Positions 25,294 through 34,022 of a stretch of DNA of 64,000 nucleotides are shown in pieces. The position numbers and the translations under genes are program-made. Numbering within the stretch: position 1 is the stretch's first letter; each line of letters opens with the position of its first letter. Source of the stretch: Draconibacterium mangrovi (lineage in GTDB: Bacteria > Bacteroidota > Bacteroidia > Bacteroidales > Prolixibacteraceae); the NCBI RefSeq assembly GCF_010586825.1, contig NZ_JAAAGB010000002.1, forward strand, positions 124,001 through 188,000, read 5' to 3'. The notes below the pieces were generated by a model. That model was not told where the DNA came from. It ran no database searches and was given only the letters and a program-made list of their open reading frames with translations.

Positions 25294-28200
25294 ATGAAAA
25301 AACTCACACTGTTATTGGCAGCCGTATTTTTAGTTTCAACGGTAGCCTTTTCAAAAAAGAAAGAAGAAGAGAAAAAGGAAGAAGAAAAGCCTTTTGTTAA
25401 TTCGGGGCTGGTAAGTGGCCTGAAATGGCGAAGTATTGGTCCGGCATGGGCAAGCGGCCGGATCGCTGATTTTGCTGTAAATCCCAACAATCACAAAGAA
25501 TACTACGTGGCCGTTGCTTCGGGTAACGTTTGGAAAACCACTAACAACGGAACTACCTGGAGTCCGATCTTCGATAATTATGGCTCTTATTCAACAGGTG
25601 TTGTGGTGCTCGATCCCAATAACTCAAATGTAGTTTGGGTGGGAACAGGCGAAAACAGCCACCAACGTGCATTGGGATACGGTGATGGCGTTTACAAATC
25701 GCTTGATGGCGGTAAATCCTTCAAAAACATGGGTTTGAAAGAAAGCCGTCAGATTGGTGGAATCGTTATCGATCCACGCAATTCTGATGTTGTTTTTGTT
25801 GCTGCTGAAGGTTCGGCTTGGGGACCGGGCGAGGAGCGTGGCCTGTACAAAAGTACCGATGGCGGCGAAACCTGGAACAAAGTGCTGGAGATTAGCGAAA
25901 ATACAGGTATAAATAATGTGGTAATTGATCCTTGTAACCCTGATATTATGTATGCAACATCGGAGCAGCGCCGCAGAACGTCATTCACAAAAATTGGTGG
26001 CGGACCTGAATCAGCTGTATATAAAAGTACCGATGGTGGCGAAAACTGGCGTAAGATCATGACAGGATTGCCTTCGGTTCATATTGGCGGAATGGGAATT
26101 GATGTATCTCCGGTTAACCCGAATTACGTCTACCTTATCGTGGAAGCGGCTGAAGATAAAGGTGGTTTTTTCCGCTCGACTGATAAAGGCGAAAGCTGGG
26201 AGAAAATGAGTGATTATCACTCAAGTGGTCAGTATTACAACGAAATAGTGTGCGATCCAAAGAATGTGGATAAAGTATATTCAACAGAAACAGTATCAAA
26301 AGTAACCGTTGATGGAGGCAAAAACTGGACAAGCATAAGCACAAGTGGCCGTCACGTAGATGATCATGCCATTTGGATTGACCCAACAGATACCGAGCAC
26401 TTTATAATTGGTGGCGATGGTGGTATTTACGAAACCTGGGACGACGGAAAAACTTTCGATTTTAAAGAAAACCTGCCGATTACGCAGTTTTACCGCGTTT
26501 ACCTCGACGATGCTGAGCCTTTTTACAATGTTTACGGTGGAACACAAGACAACAACTCAATGGGTGGTCCGTCGCAAACTACCAGCCGCAGTGGTGTGAT
26601 AAATGACGAGTGGGAACCAACACTTGGTGGCGATGGTTTCTGGGGTGCCATCGAGCCCGGAAATCCAAATATCGTTTACTCAGAATACCAGTACGGAAAT
26701 GTGTATCGTATTGATAAAAAGAGTGGCGAGAGCCTAAATGTTAAACCTATTGAACGCAAGGGAGAACTGACTTACAAATGGAACTGGAACGCACCTTTAT
26801 TTATTAGCCCGCATAAGAATACACGTTTGTACATGGCGGCCAACAAGGTTTTCCGTAGCGACGACCGTGGTAATACCTGGGAAGTGATCAGTGATGATCT
26901 TACTGCACAGATCGATCGCACATCAATTCCGGTTATGGGCAAATACTGGCCTGCCGAGGCAGTTGTTCGCGATGTATCAACTTCGCAGTGGGGAACCATT
27001 GTGGCGCTCGAAGAATCGAAATTGCAGGAAGGACTGTTGTATGCGGGAACCGATGATGGTGTTATTTCAGTCACTGAAGATGGCGAAAACTGGACACAGT
27101 TAAAAAGTTTTCCGGGAGTGCCGGAGCTGACAATTGTAAGTGATATTTGTGCCGACCGTTTTGACGTAAATGTAGTTTATGCCACTTTCGATAATCTAAA
27201 ACGCGATGACTTTAAACCTTACGTTTGCAAGAGTACCGACAAAGGAAAAACGTGGACTTCCATTTCGGGTAATCTTCCTGAAAATGGTTCAGTTCATACT
27301 GTTATGCAGGATTTTGTTCGTCCTGAATTGTTGTTCGTTGGAACTGAGTTTGGCATCTTTTTTACAGTTGATGGTGGTACAAACTGGGTACAAATGAAAT
27401 CAGGCCTACCAACTATTCCTGTATTCGACATTGCTATCCAGGAGCGCGAAACCGACCTTGTTGCTGCAACATTTGGCCGTGGTTTTTATATTCTTGATGA
27501 TTACAGTCCTTTGCGCGAAATTTCAGCTGATCTTGAAAATACAGAAGCTGAGATTTTCCCGATAAAAGATGCATTAATGTTTGTCCAAACCAGCGGAAAA
27601 AGCAATCAGGGAAGTACTTATTTTACAGCGAAAAATCCGGAATACGGTGCTACTTTTTCGTATTACCTGAATGAAGTACCAAAAACACAAAAGCAATTGC
27701 GTAAAGACGAAGAGAAAGAGTTGTTTAAAGAAGGAAAGCCAATTCCGCAACCTACCTGGCGCGAATTGCAACTGGAAGGTCAGCAGGAAAAAACGCACCT
27801 GATATTTACGATTTACGATAAGGCTGGAAATGTGATCGATCAGTTCACAAAAGCTCCATCGAAAGGTGTGAACCGCGTTAACTGGAACATGACTTATGCC
27901 GCTACTGCCAATGTTCGTATTCGCGATAAATTTGATCCGATAACCAGTGCCGGCCGTGGTATTATGGTAATGCCGGGAACATACAAAGTGGGCATGAAAT
28001 TGTGGCACGAAGGCGAGCTGACCGAATTGGTTGAGCCGGTTTCCTTTACCTGCAAACGCCTTAACAATTCCGAACTTCCGGCTGAAAACTACAACGAGAA
28101 TGTTGAGTTTGCCGAAAAAGTGAATAAACTGGCACTGGCTGTTGTTGGAACCAACCGAATGATTAGTGAAACAACAGCAAAAGTAGAGAAGATAAAACAA

Positions 28201-28566
28201 GCTATTTATGCTACTCCGGGAGCTAGTCAGGAATTAATGAATAAAGCCCGCGCAATTGGGGTGGCTTTGGAAGAGCTGAATTTTAAAATGGATGGTGTGC
28301 CGGCTAAAGCAAGCGGGGAAGAAATTCCTCCTGCACAAGTGCCGTTGAATAACCGATTGAGTAACATTACCTACACGCACATGGGATCAACAGCGGGAAT
28401 TACTACCACCGAAAAACAGGCTTACAAAATTCTGACAGAAGAATTCCCACCGGTGCTGGAAGCTTTGAAAAATATTGTAGAAAAAGAAGTTCCGGCACTG
28501 GAAGCCGAACTTAACGAGATGAATGCTCCATGGACTCCGGGACGTTTACCGGAGTGGAAAGAGTAA
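25294..28566 (+). CDS. Secreted VPS10/BNR-repeat beta-propeller protein
   Basis: 1090 residues. A signal peptide (MKKLTLLLAAVFLVSTVAF) is followed by a Lys/Glu-rich linker. Residues about 35-770 carry many Asp-box/BNR repeats (YKSTDGGETWNKV, YKSTDGGENWRKI, RSTDKGESWEKM, KSTDKGKTWTSI), which build one or two sortilin/VPS10-like propellers. The last 300 residues are a different, mostly helical region with a beta-sandwich start (LIFTIYDKAGNVIDQF). Annotated in related genomes as glycosyl hydrolase or VPS10-domain protein; no sialidase catalytic set was verified, so the enzymatic label should not be assumed. Single-gene transcript. Confidence 0.85.
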   Translation: MKKLTLLLAAVFLVSTVAFSKKKEEEKKEEEKPFVNSGLVSGLKWRSIGPAWASGRIADFAVNPNNHKEYYVAVASGNVWKTTNNGTTWSPIFDNYGSYSTGVVVLDPNNSNVVWVGTGENSHQRALGYGDGVYKSLDGGKSFKNMGLKESRQIGGIVIDPRNSDVVFVAAEGSAWGPGEERGLYKSTDGGETWNKVLEISENTGINNVVIDPCNPDIMYATSEQRRRTSFTKIGGGPESAVYKSTDGGENWRKIMTGLPSVHIGGMGIDVSPVNPNYVYLIVEAAEDKGGFFRSTDKGESWEKMSDYHSSGQYYNEIVCDPKNVDKVYSTETVSKVTVDGGKNWTSISTSGRHVDDHAIWIDPTDTEHFIIGGDGGIYETWDDGKTFDFKENLPITQFYRVYLDDAEPFYNVYGGTQDNNSMGGPSQTTSRSGVINDEWEPTLGGDGFWGAIEPGNPNIVYSEYQYGNVYRIDKKSGESLNVKPIERKGELTYKWNWNAPLFISPHKNTRLYMAANKVFRSDDRGNTWEVISDDLTAQIDRTSIPVMGKYWPAEAVVRDVSTSQWGTIVALEESKLQEGLLYAGTDDGVISVTEDGENWTQLKSFPGVPELTIVSDICADRFDVNVVYATFDNLKRDDFKPYVCKSTDKGKTWTSISGNLPENGSVHTVMQDFVRPELLFVGTEFGIFFTVDGGTNWVQMKSGLPTIPVFDIAIQERETDLVAATFGRGFYILDDYSPLREISADLENTEAEIFPIKDALMFVQTSGKSNQGSTYFTAKNPEYGATFSYYLNEVPKTQKQLRKDEEKELFKEGKPIPQPTWRELQLEGQQEKTHLIFTIYDKAGNVIDQFTKAPSKGVNRVNWNMTYAATANVRIRDKFDPITSAGRGIMVMPGTYKVGMKLWHEGELTELVEPVSFTCKRLNNSELPAENYNENVEFAEKVNKLALAVVGTNRMISETTAKVEKIKQAIYATPGASQELMNKARAIGVALEELNFKMDGVPAKASGEEIPPAQVPLNNRLSNITYTHMGSTAGITTTEKQAYKILTEEFPPVLEALKNIVEKEVPALEAELNEMNAPWTPGRLPEWKE

Positions 28567-28582
28567 AAAGTCACGAGCTGCT

Positions 28583-28650
28583 AGAAGCTAGCTTCTAGCT
28601 CGTCCCCCTTTCTTAAAGTGGTGTCCCGATAATATCGGGACGGGGGATTT
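28583..28650. repeat. Palindrome cluster downstream of the BNR protein gene
   Basis: It contains the 18-bp perfect palindrome CTAGAAGCTAGCTTCTAG and the palindrome TCCCGATAATATCGGGA, which is flanked by CCCCC and GGGGG arms. The latter resembles the repeat at 20174-20236. These are intergenic hairpin repeats and not coding. Confidence 0.55.
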
Positions 28651-28655
28651 AAATA

Positions 28656-28693
28656 AAATGCCATCTGTTTTATAAGCAGTTGGCATTTTTTTT
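28656..28693 (+). terminator. Terminator before the BlaI-type operon
   Basis: AAATGCCA pairs with TGGCATTT, extended by an inner CTG/CAG, and is followed by a run of T. It separates the upstream transcript from the BlaI promoter, which begins only about 10 bp further on. Confidence 0.8.
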
Positions 28694-28700
28694 GACAAAT

Positions 28701-28759
28701 AACTATATCAAGTAGTTGGAAAACTATAAAAGATAGTTGTGAAACTAAAAAATATAGTT
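28701..28759. promoter_or_regulatory. Triple dyad operator for the BlaI-type repressor
   Basis: Three copies of AACTA-N7-TAGTT start at 28701, 28722 and 28743, each exactly 21 bp after the last (two helical turns). The third lies between the -33 and -7 elements of the promoter at 28737-28766. BlaI/MecI repressors bind short dyads as dimers, so cooperative side-by-side binding of several dimers and autoregulation are strongly suggested. Confidence 0.8.
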
Positions 28760-28766
28760 ATATTTG
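28737..28766 (+). promoter_or_regulatory. Promoter of the BlaI/BlaR-type operon
   Basis: TTG (28737-28739), a 19-bp spacer and TATATTTG (28759-28766) fit the Bacteroidota consensus exactly. The repressor dyads overlap both elements. The leader to the ATG is about 48 bases. Confidence 0.75.
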
Positions 28767-28820
28767 TTTTGTAAGCTGTTTAAGCCACTACTTATCGCTT
28801 AAAATTTAAAAGTTTGAACC

Positions 28821-29186
28821 ATGAAAAAACTTACGCCGAAAGAAGAAGAGATCCTTAGTTTGTTTTGGGAGAAAGGTCCCATGTTTGTGAAAGAACTGAA
28901 GGAGTTATATTCCGATCAGCAACTGCACTATAACACGCTATCAACCATGGTTAGGGCAATGGAGGACAAAGGATTTATAGCACACGAGAAGTTTGGAAAT
29001 ACCTACCGCTACTTTGCTGCAGTGTCAAAAGAAGATTACAGCAAACAGTCGTTGGGGAACGTGGTAAAAAAGTATTTTAATAATTCGTACAAAAGCGTTG
29101 TTTCGGCCTTGGTAGAGGAAGAAAACCTTTCTGTTGAGGATTTACGGAAGTTGATTTCGGAGATTGAAAACAGCAAAAACAAGTAA
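28821..29186 (+). CDS. BlaI/MecI/CopY-family transcriptional repressor
   Basis: 121 residues. The winged helix-turn-helix reads LTPKEEEILSLFWEKGPMFV, then LHYNTLSTMVRAMEDKGFIA and the wing HEKFGNTYRYFAAVS. The C-terminal helix is the dimerisation part and contains the cleavage region in homologues. It lies two bases before a BlaR1/M56-type gene, the standard sensor-repressor arrangement, and its own promoter carries three matching dyads. The operon probably responds to cell-envelope damage or beta-lactams, but the target genes are not apparent here. Confidence 0.93.
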   Translation: MKKLTPKEEEILSLFWEKGPMFVKELKELYSDQQLHYNTLSTMVRAMEDKGFIAHEKFGNTYRYFAAVSKEDYSKQSLGNVVKKYFNNSYKSVVSALVEEENLSVEDLRKLISEIENSKNK

Positions 29187-29188
29187 AA

Positions 29189-32104
29189 ATGACACCCTTT
29201 TTAACCTACCTTATAAAATCGTCGGTTAGTTTGGCTCTGCTTTATTGTTTGTTCCGTGTAACCGTTCGAAACGATAAAAATCATCGTTTAACCCGCTTTC
29301 TTTTACTTTCGATTATGGTGGTTTCGGCAACCATTCCATTCTTGACCATTCAGCTTTTTCATAAGGAAATTGAAATGGCTTCGGCCGATTTTGTTGGGGA
29401 AATTGTTTCCACGCCTGTTGTAACTCAACCTGAGAATCATTCAGCGATTATTAATACACGGGTTGTAACGCATAGTGAAACGGTTAATTATTGGGCGATT
29501 ATTTATACTTCAATTATTTCACTTTTGTTATTTCGACTTCTTCTTGGAATTTATCGCGTTTTCGCAATTATAAAAACGGCGGAGAAACACCGCTTTCGGA
29601 AAATAATTCTGGCAGTTGTGAAGGACTTTGTACAACCCTTTACATTTCTGAATAAAGTTGTCCTTTCGGAGAAGGATTTTCATGAAAACAAGGAAGTTGT
29701 AGTGGCGCACGAATATGCCCACATAAGACATAAACATGCTGTAGATTTACTGTTTTGCGAGTTATTTACAACATTACATTTTTTCAATCCTTTTATGTGG
29801 CTTTTACGTCGCGATTTAAAATTAGTACATGAATACCAGGCCGATGAGGCCGTATTAAATAAAGGCATCGATGCACAAAAATACCAGTTGCTGGTATTGG
29901 AGAAGGCTGTTGGCGAGAGACGTTTTGCCATGGCACACCATTTTACTCAAAAACCCATTGTAAAACGATTAAAAATGATGACAAAAACAAAACGTCAGAA
30001 ATGGGGCATGGTGAAGATGATTCTCTTTGTGCCCTTAATAATTGTGCTTTTACAAGCATTTGCACGACCCGATTTGATTACAAAATCAGCAGATTTTATT
30101 CCTGTACGTTACACGGAAAATAAGGCGGAGCAGTGGCTCGCAAAATGGAACATCGATAAAATTGGCGATGGAATTTTTGATCCGGAAATGGATCGGAATA
30201 AATTGTCGGCAAGAGAAAACAATATTCTGGTTATTCTTATGAATATTAAAGATGAATACCTGGTACAGGGAGAACATGCTTCGAAAGAAAGTATCAAAAC
30301 AATGGCTTCCGGATTTTTACAGGGAGTCAATCCCGAAGGAAGTGCATCTCCTGAAAGTATTGAAAAGGAAATTCCTGGAATTGGCAAGGTAAAAGTTTCT
30401 GAAGGATGGATTTCGTATCGCAACGATATTGAATCTTCGAGAGAAGCGATAAACTTTACCTTGCGGCAAATAGGAGAGGCTTACCTCGAAGCCCGGGAAG
30501 CAAAAGCATTCGTATTGTTCGGGAAGAAATATTTCAATCTGGATGTAGAGAAACAGAAGATGGTAAACGAGATCGTGCCAATTCGCTTTTCGTATGAGAC
30601 TCCAAAAAATCAGAGAACAAGTACCTGGTTGCCTTTTGAAGAGAAGCCATCGCCTGAGCCCAAACCAATGGAACTATTGGTGCGCTACGATGGTACGATC
30701 GCTTTCGGCAGTAAAACCTACGAAAATCTGGACGAATTTGAACACGATTTAAAGGTGTGGAAAAAGGAGTTGGAGGCGATTAGTAAAGAAGAAAAAACGA
30801 ATCATTATTATCGAGTCAACGCTACTTTTGAGCATGGTTCACGAACTCAGGAAATATGTTCAAAAGAGATTAGTAAGATAAATTACATGCTTTGGAAACA
30901 AAGTATGCATGTAGAGCAAATTCATCATGTATTCCCTGAGGAGTTGAACAAACCCGGTTTGGAGATGGATAAACTTAAAGCAAGGTTGGATCAGAACTCA
31001 GAGTTGTTAATTCCTGAAGGTTTTTCTCCGGACGGCGATGGCATTCACGACTTCTTTGAAATAAAGGGCATATATCCTCAATATCAGGATGCGAAGCTGG
31101 TGATAGTTAATAACGAGGGACAAAAAGTGTTTGAAAAAAAGAATTATGGGAACACAGATATCTGGGGGGAAGGAAAAGAATGGTGGAATGGTACTTCCGA
31201 AAACGGTAAATTATCGGTAGGCAACTATAATTATAAACTCGAGTTGGGCAATGGAGAAGTAAAAAAAGGAACTTTACTGTTGGCAATGTTTACATCTTCT
31301 GAGCAGTCCTCAGAATATGTGAAACAAGGGAGCGCAACTAATGATTCAAATTCGTTCAATAAGTTTAATAAATACGATGTGATTATTACATCTGATAAAT
31401 TGCAAGCATTTAATAAAACCTGTACTGTTGAAAACGTTAAACAGAAAGTTGAAGAAGCATTAAAGTCGATGGGCGACAAAAAGACTATTTCCGTTTTGTC
31501 GTTTAGCAATGTTCCGCAAGAAAGGTCGCGTGCCATTTTGAACGAACTGAATCAAATTCCGTTTGCAAAAGTAAGCACAACGGTTTTTAAATTGGAGCCG
31601 AAACCGCCTTCAATAGCGCAGCATAAAATACTGCTTAAAGCAAATGGCCTAATTTACATGGATGAAAAGGAATATAATTTAAACCAGTTTGAATCTAAAA
31701 TTGGGGAAATTAGAAATCAGTTAGAAGAAACCAATGTCGCTTTCGAAGTTGAAAATGATGTTACTTATCTTCAATCTGAAACCGTTTTAAATATTTTAAG
31801 AAAAGCAAACATTGATCAGGTTGGTTACAGCGTTCAATACCATTCCGTGCGGGAAACTGAACCGGGTACAAAAATAGGAGAACCGTCTTATATATTCGGA
31901 TATACATGGACAGGTAGTGATCCGGTTAACCTGGAAAAGCTTAAACGAGAGGCAGATAGTTTTCTTTCTGGAAAAGGTAATCGTAGTTTGTATACAAGTA
32001 TTTCGCCCGATAAAAATGCGACGCAAAAGGATATTGAAGCTGTAAGGCAAGTATTGTTGAGTGCAGGTTTTATAAAGGTTGAAATTTCAAAAAGCAGAAA
32101 TTGA
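29189..32104 (+). CDS. BlaR1-type M56 metallopeptidase sensor with internal CHU_C-like module
   Basis: 971 residues. The N-terminal 300 residues are an M56 domain with membrane helices (SSVSLALLYCLFRVTVR; ILFVPLIIVLLQAF) and a zinc site H174-E-Y-A-H178 plus E215 in HEYQADEA. A long extracytoplasmic part follows. Residues about 605-690 read like a gliding-motility C-terminal (CHU_C) module: LIPEGFSPDGDGIHDFFEIK, then the later ENGKLSVGNYNYKLELGNG. Normally that module ends a protein, but here about 280 more residues follow, with two similar segments containing ISVLSFSN-type and LQETNVAF-type patterns. Signal: the outside region senses, the M56 site cleaves the repressor. Confidence 0.88.
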   Translation: MTPFLTYLIKSSVSLALLYCLFRVTVRNDKNHRLTRFLLLSIMVVSATIPFLTIQLFHKEIEMASADFVGEIVSTPVVTQPENHSAIINTRVVTHSETVNYWAIIYTSIISLLLFRLLLGIYRVFAIIKTAEKHRFRKIILAVVKDFVQPFTFLNKVVLSEKDFHENKEVVVAHEYAHIRHKHAVDLLFCELFTTLHFFNPFMWLLRRDLKLVHEYQADEAVLNKGIDAQKYQLLVLEKAVGERRFAMAHHFTQKPIVKRLKMMTKTKRQKWGMVKMILFVPLIIVLLQAFARPDLITKSADFIPVRYTENKAEQWLAKWNIDKIGDGIFDPEMDRNKLSARENNILVILMNIKDEYLVQGEHASKESIKTMASGFLQGVNPEGSASPESIEKEIPGIGKVKVSEGWISYRNDIESSREAINFTLRQIGEAYLEAREAKAFVLFGKKYFNLDVEKQKMVNEIVPIRFSYETPKNQRTSTWLPFEEKPSPEPKPMELLVRYDGTIAFGSKTYENLDEFEHDLKVWKKELEAISKEEKTNHYYRVNATFEHGSRTQEICSKEISKINYMLWKQSMHVEQIHHVFPEELNKPGLEMDKLKARLDQNSELLIPEGFSPDGDGIHDFFEIKGIYPQYQDAKLVIVNNEGQKVFEKKNYGNTDIWGEGKEWWNGTSENGKLSVGNYNYKLELGNGEVKKGTLLLAMFTSSEQSSEYVKQGSATNDSNSFNKFNKYDVIITSDKLQAFNKTCTVENVKQKVEEALKSMGDKKTISVLSFSNVPQERSRAILNELNQIPFAKVSTTVFKLEPKPPSIAQHKILLKANGLIYMDEKEYNLNQFESKIGEIRNQLEETNVAFEVENDVTYLQSETVLNILRKANIDQVGYSVQYHSVRETEPGTKIGEPSYIFGYTWTGSDPVNLEKLKREADSFLSGKGNRSLYTSISPDKNATQKDIEAVRQVLLSAGFIKVEISKSRN

Positions 32105-32222
32105 AATGGAGGAGCTTGTGCAACTTACATATTACAATGCGAGAATACATGTCATACAGATTATGTAAAGACACTTTTTATAACGATATTTATCAATATG
32201 TTATGGACATAATTTAATTCGG

Positions 32223-33182
32223 ATGAAAAAACTTCAACTAATTACGATTTTACTGCTTTCAATCTTTGTTTTTTCCTGTACTGAAAATTCAAAAAAAACT
32301 CAATTAAAAGAAGAGGTTCAAGTTCTTGAACCTAAAGTCAATATCAGTGAACTTACTTCTGATTTTATGAAATGGTGGACTTACTATTCCTATAACATTT
32401 CTTTATCATCAGATTTCACAGGTTTAAACGAACAGTCGGATACAATTGACAAAAGACAATTCTTGAAAGAATTAATTACCGGCAATTATATTCCTCTAAG
32501 AATAAAATCGGACGATAAAACCGAATCGTATAAACTTTATCAGCTCGATTCTATTGCAGACAAAGGAATTGGAATTACAATAAAAGATGCATCAACCAGA
32601 GTCTATGGTTTATTTGAAATGGTAGGAACGTCAATTCCAGAGTTTAACTTTACCGACCTGGAAGGAAATAGCTATACCAAAGAAAACACAAAAGGAAAAA
32701 CCTTAATTCTAAAAACCTGGTTTATCCACTGTGGAGCTTGTGTAGCTGAATTTCCGGAACTAAATGAATTTGTAGAAAAACACAAAGATAGAAATGACAT
32801 CATTTTCCTGAGTTTGGCGTTGGATTCTAAATCGGAGTTAGAGAAGTTCCTACAACAAAAAGAGTTTAATTATAAGGTAGTTCCCAGTCAGGAGGAGTTT
32901 ATTATTAAAAAATTATACTTGAATGCATTTCCTACCCATGTAGTTGTAGATGAAAATGGAACAATATTAAAAGTGGTAAACAAAGCATCAGAAATGATTG
33001 CCTTTCTTGAAAATGGTCAGCAATCAGCCGACAAAAAATTACCACCAGCTTCTGCAGCAGCAGCAGCAGCAGCACCACCACCACCACCTCCTCCACCACC
33101 TCCTCCTCCACCTCCACCACCTCCTCCTCCACCTCCTCCTCCTCCTCCACCACCTCCTCCTCCGCCACCACCATCGAAGTAA
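32223..33182 (+). CDS. TlpA/thioredoxin-like lipoprotein with Ala7-Pro33 tail
   Basis: 319 residues. A lipobox (LLSIFVFSC, Cys19) marks an outer- or inner-membrane lipoprotein. Residues about 135-265 form a redoxin domain with the active site WFIHCGAC (C170, C173) and a cis-Pro-type segment NAFPTHVVVDENG, so it should be a periplasmic thiol reductant or TlpA-like protein. The last residues are Ala7 (278-284), Pro33 (285-317) and SerLys, from runs of GCA and CCA/CCT triplets. The tail is highly unusual. The gene begins an accessory patch after the BlaR-type gene. Confidence 0.85.
   Translation: MKKLQLITILLLSIFVFSCTENSKKTQLKEEVQVLEPKVNISELTSDFMKWWTYYSYNISLSSDFTGLNEQSDTIDKRQFLKELITGNYIPLRIKSDDKTESYKLYQLDSIADKGIGITIKDASTRVYGLFEMVGTSIPEFNFTDLEGNSYTKENTKGKTLILKTWFIHCGACVAEFPELNEFVEKHKDRNDIIFLSLALDSKSELEKFLQQKEFNYKVVPSQEEFIIKKLYLNAFPTHVVVDENGTILKVVNKASEMIAFLENGQQSADKKLPPASAAAAAAAPPPPPPPPPPPPPPPPPPPPPPPPPPPPPPPPPSK
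33054..33173 (+). repeat. In-frame triplet microsatellite (GCA)7 (CCN)33
   Basis: Seven GCA codons are followed by 33 proline codons, almost all CCA or CCT, with one CCG. It encodes the Ala/Pro tail of the thioredoxin-like lipoprotein. Changes in triplet number would keep the frame and vary tail length. Confidence 0.95.
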
Positions 33183-33222
33183 AAAGACTATGCACTAATC
33201 ATTACAATCAGTTACAAGACAG

Positions 33223-33840
33223 ATGCAAAAAGGAAATATTAATCTTATAGGTTTGGGAGTTTTATTGGGTTCGATATTGGCATATACAGGTTGGACCGGG
33301 TTTAAGACTCAAACATTCTTAATGGGAAAAACCGGTGAGATTTCAGGAAAAGTAATTGAGATATTTCCAAATGAACAAGTACAAAGTTACAGTCGAAAAA
33401 TTAAATATGTGTACGCAGTAGATGACACCTATTACGTCGACTTTAAAAAGCTCGGAACAAAAGATGCAAGGCAGGAAATTGGAAATAATTTGAAACTTAT
33501 TTATTTGATTCGGAAACCCGGGAAAAATAGGGTTAAAAGCCTTTCTTCAACGTATGACAATTCATTTGGAAAGAAATATTATACGACCTACGAAAATGGT
33601 TTTGTCGAGTTACGCCTGATTAACGGAATCTTCAAATACCAAGAATCTGCAAATGGAGGTGAAGTAATTCATGACTTAATTGGAGAATATATAATCATCA
33701 ATGACTCCATAAAATTCGAGAATTATGTATTCGAGACGGACAAAGAGTGCCAAAACAGACCAAAGTTATTTGTGTTTTCACCTAATCACCGTCAATTAGT
33801 TGATGTAAACACAAAAAGAATTTTTAAACGATTCCATTAG
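33223..33840 (+). CDS. Membrane-anchored protein, DUF3592-like N-terminal part
   Basis: 205 residues. An N-terminal hydrophobic helix (INLIGLGVLLGSILAYTGWT) is followed by a small strand-rich region (GEISGKVIEIFPNEQVQSYS...KIKYVYAVDDTYYVDF) that recalls DUF3592-type domains. A second strand-rich half follows (YENGFVELRLINGIFKYQES). No functional motif. It sits between the thioredoxin-like lipoprotein and two broken genes. Assignment to a family is weak. Confidence 0.6.
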   Translation: MQKGNINLIGLGVLLGSILAYTGWTGFKTQTFLMGKTGEISGKVIEIFPNEQVQSYSRKIKYVYAVDDTYYVDFKKLGTKDARQEIGNNLKLIYLIRKPGKNRVKSLSSTYDNSFGKKYYTTYENGFVELRLINGIFKYQESANGGEVIHDLIGEYIIINDSIKFENYVFETDKECQNRPKLFVFSPNHRQLVDVNTKRIFKRFH

Positions 33841-34022
33841 TTGTGATTAATTTAAAAAACGATACACAAGAAGGTATATATTGTGGTCGGGGGCAATGGT
33901 CTGACAACTGTGGATTCTCGTTTTGCATTTCTGTATCCTTTGGATAGGAACATTCTCCGAAATCCGCCCCAACACCATTTGTTAACCGTTATGAACAAGT
34001 TAAAACCAGAAAAATTAAATCC

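Noticed and set aside
32932-33198. Glu/Val-rich and His/Leu-rich frames opposite or alongside the polyproline tract
   Set aside because: They are frame shadows of the triplet repeat in the thioredoxin-like lipoprotein gene.
33889-33990. Possible integron attC site (GGGGGC ... GCCCC ... ACCATT)
   Set aside because: The complementary blocks are not in the order needed for the nested pairing of an attC site, and no RYYYAAC/GTTRRRY core pair was found.
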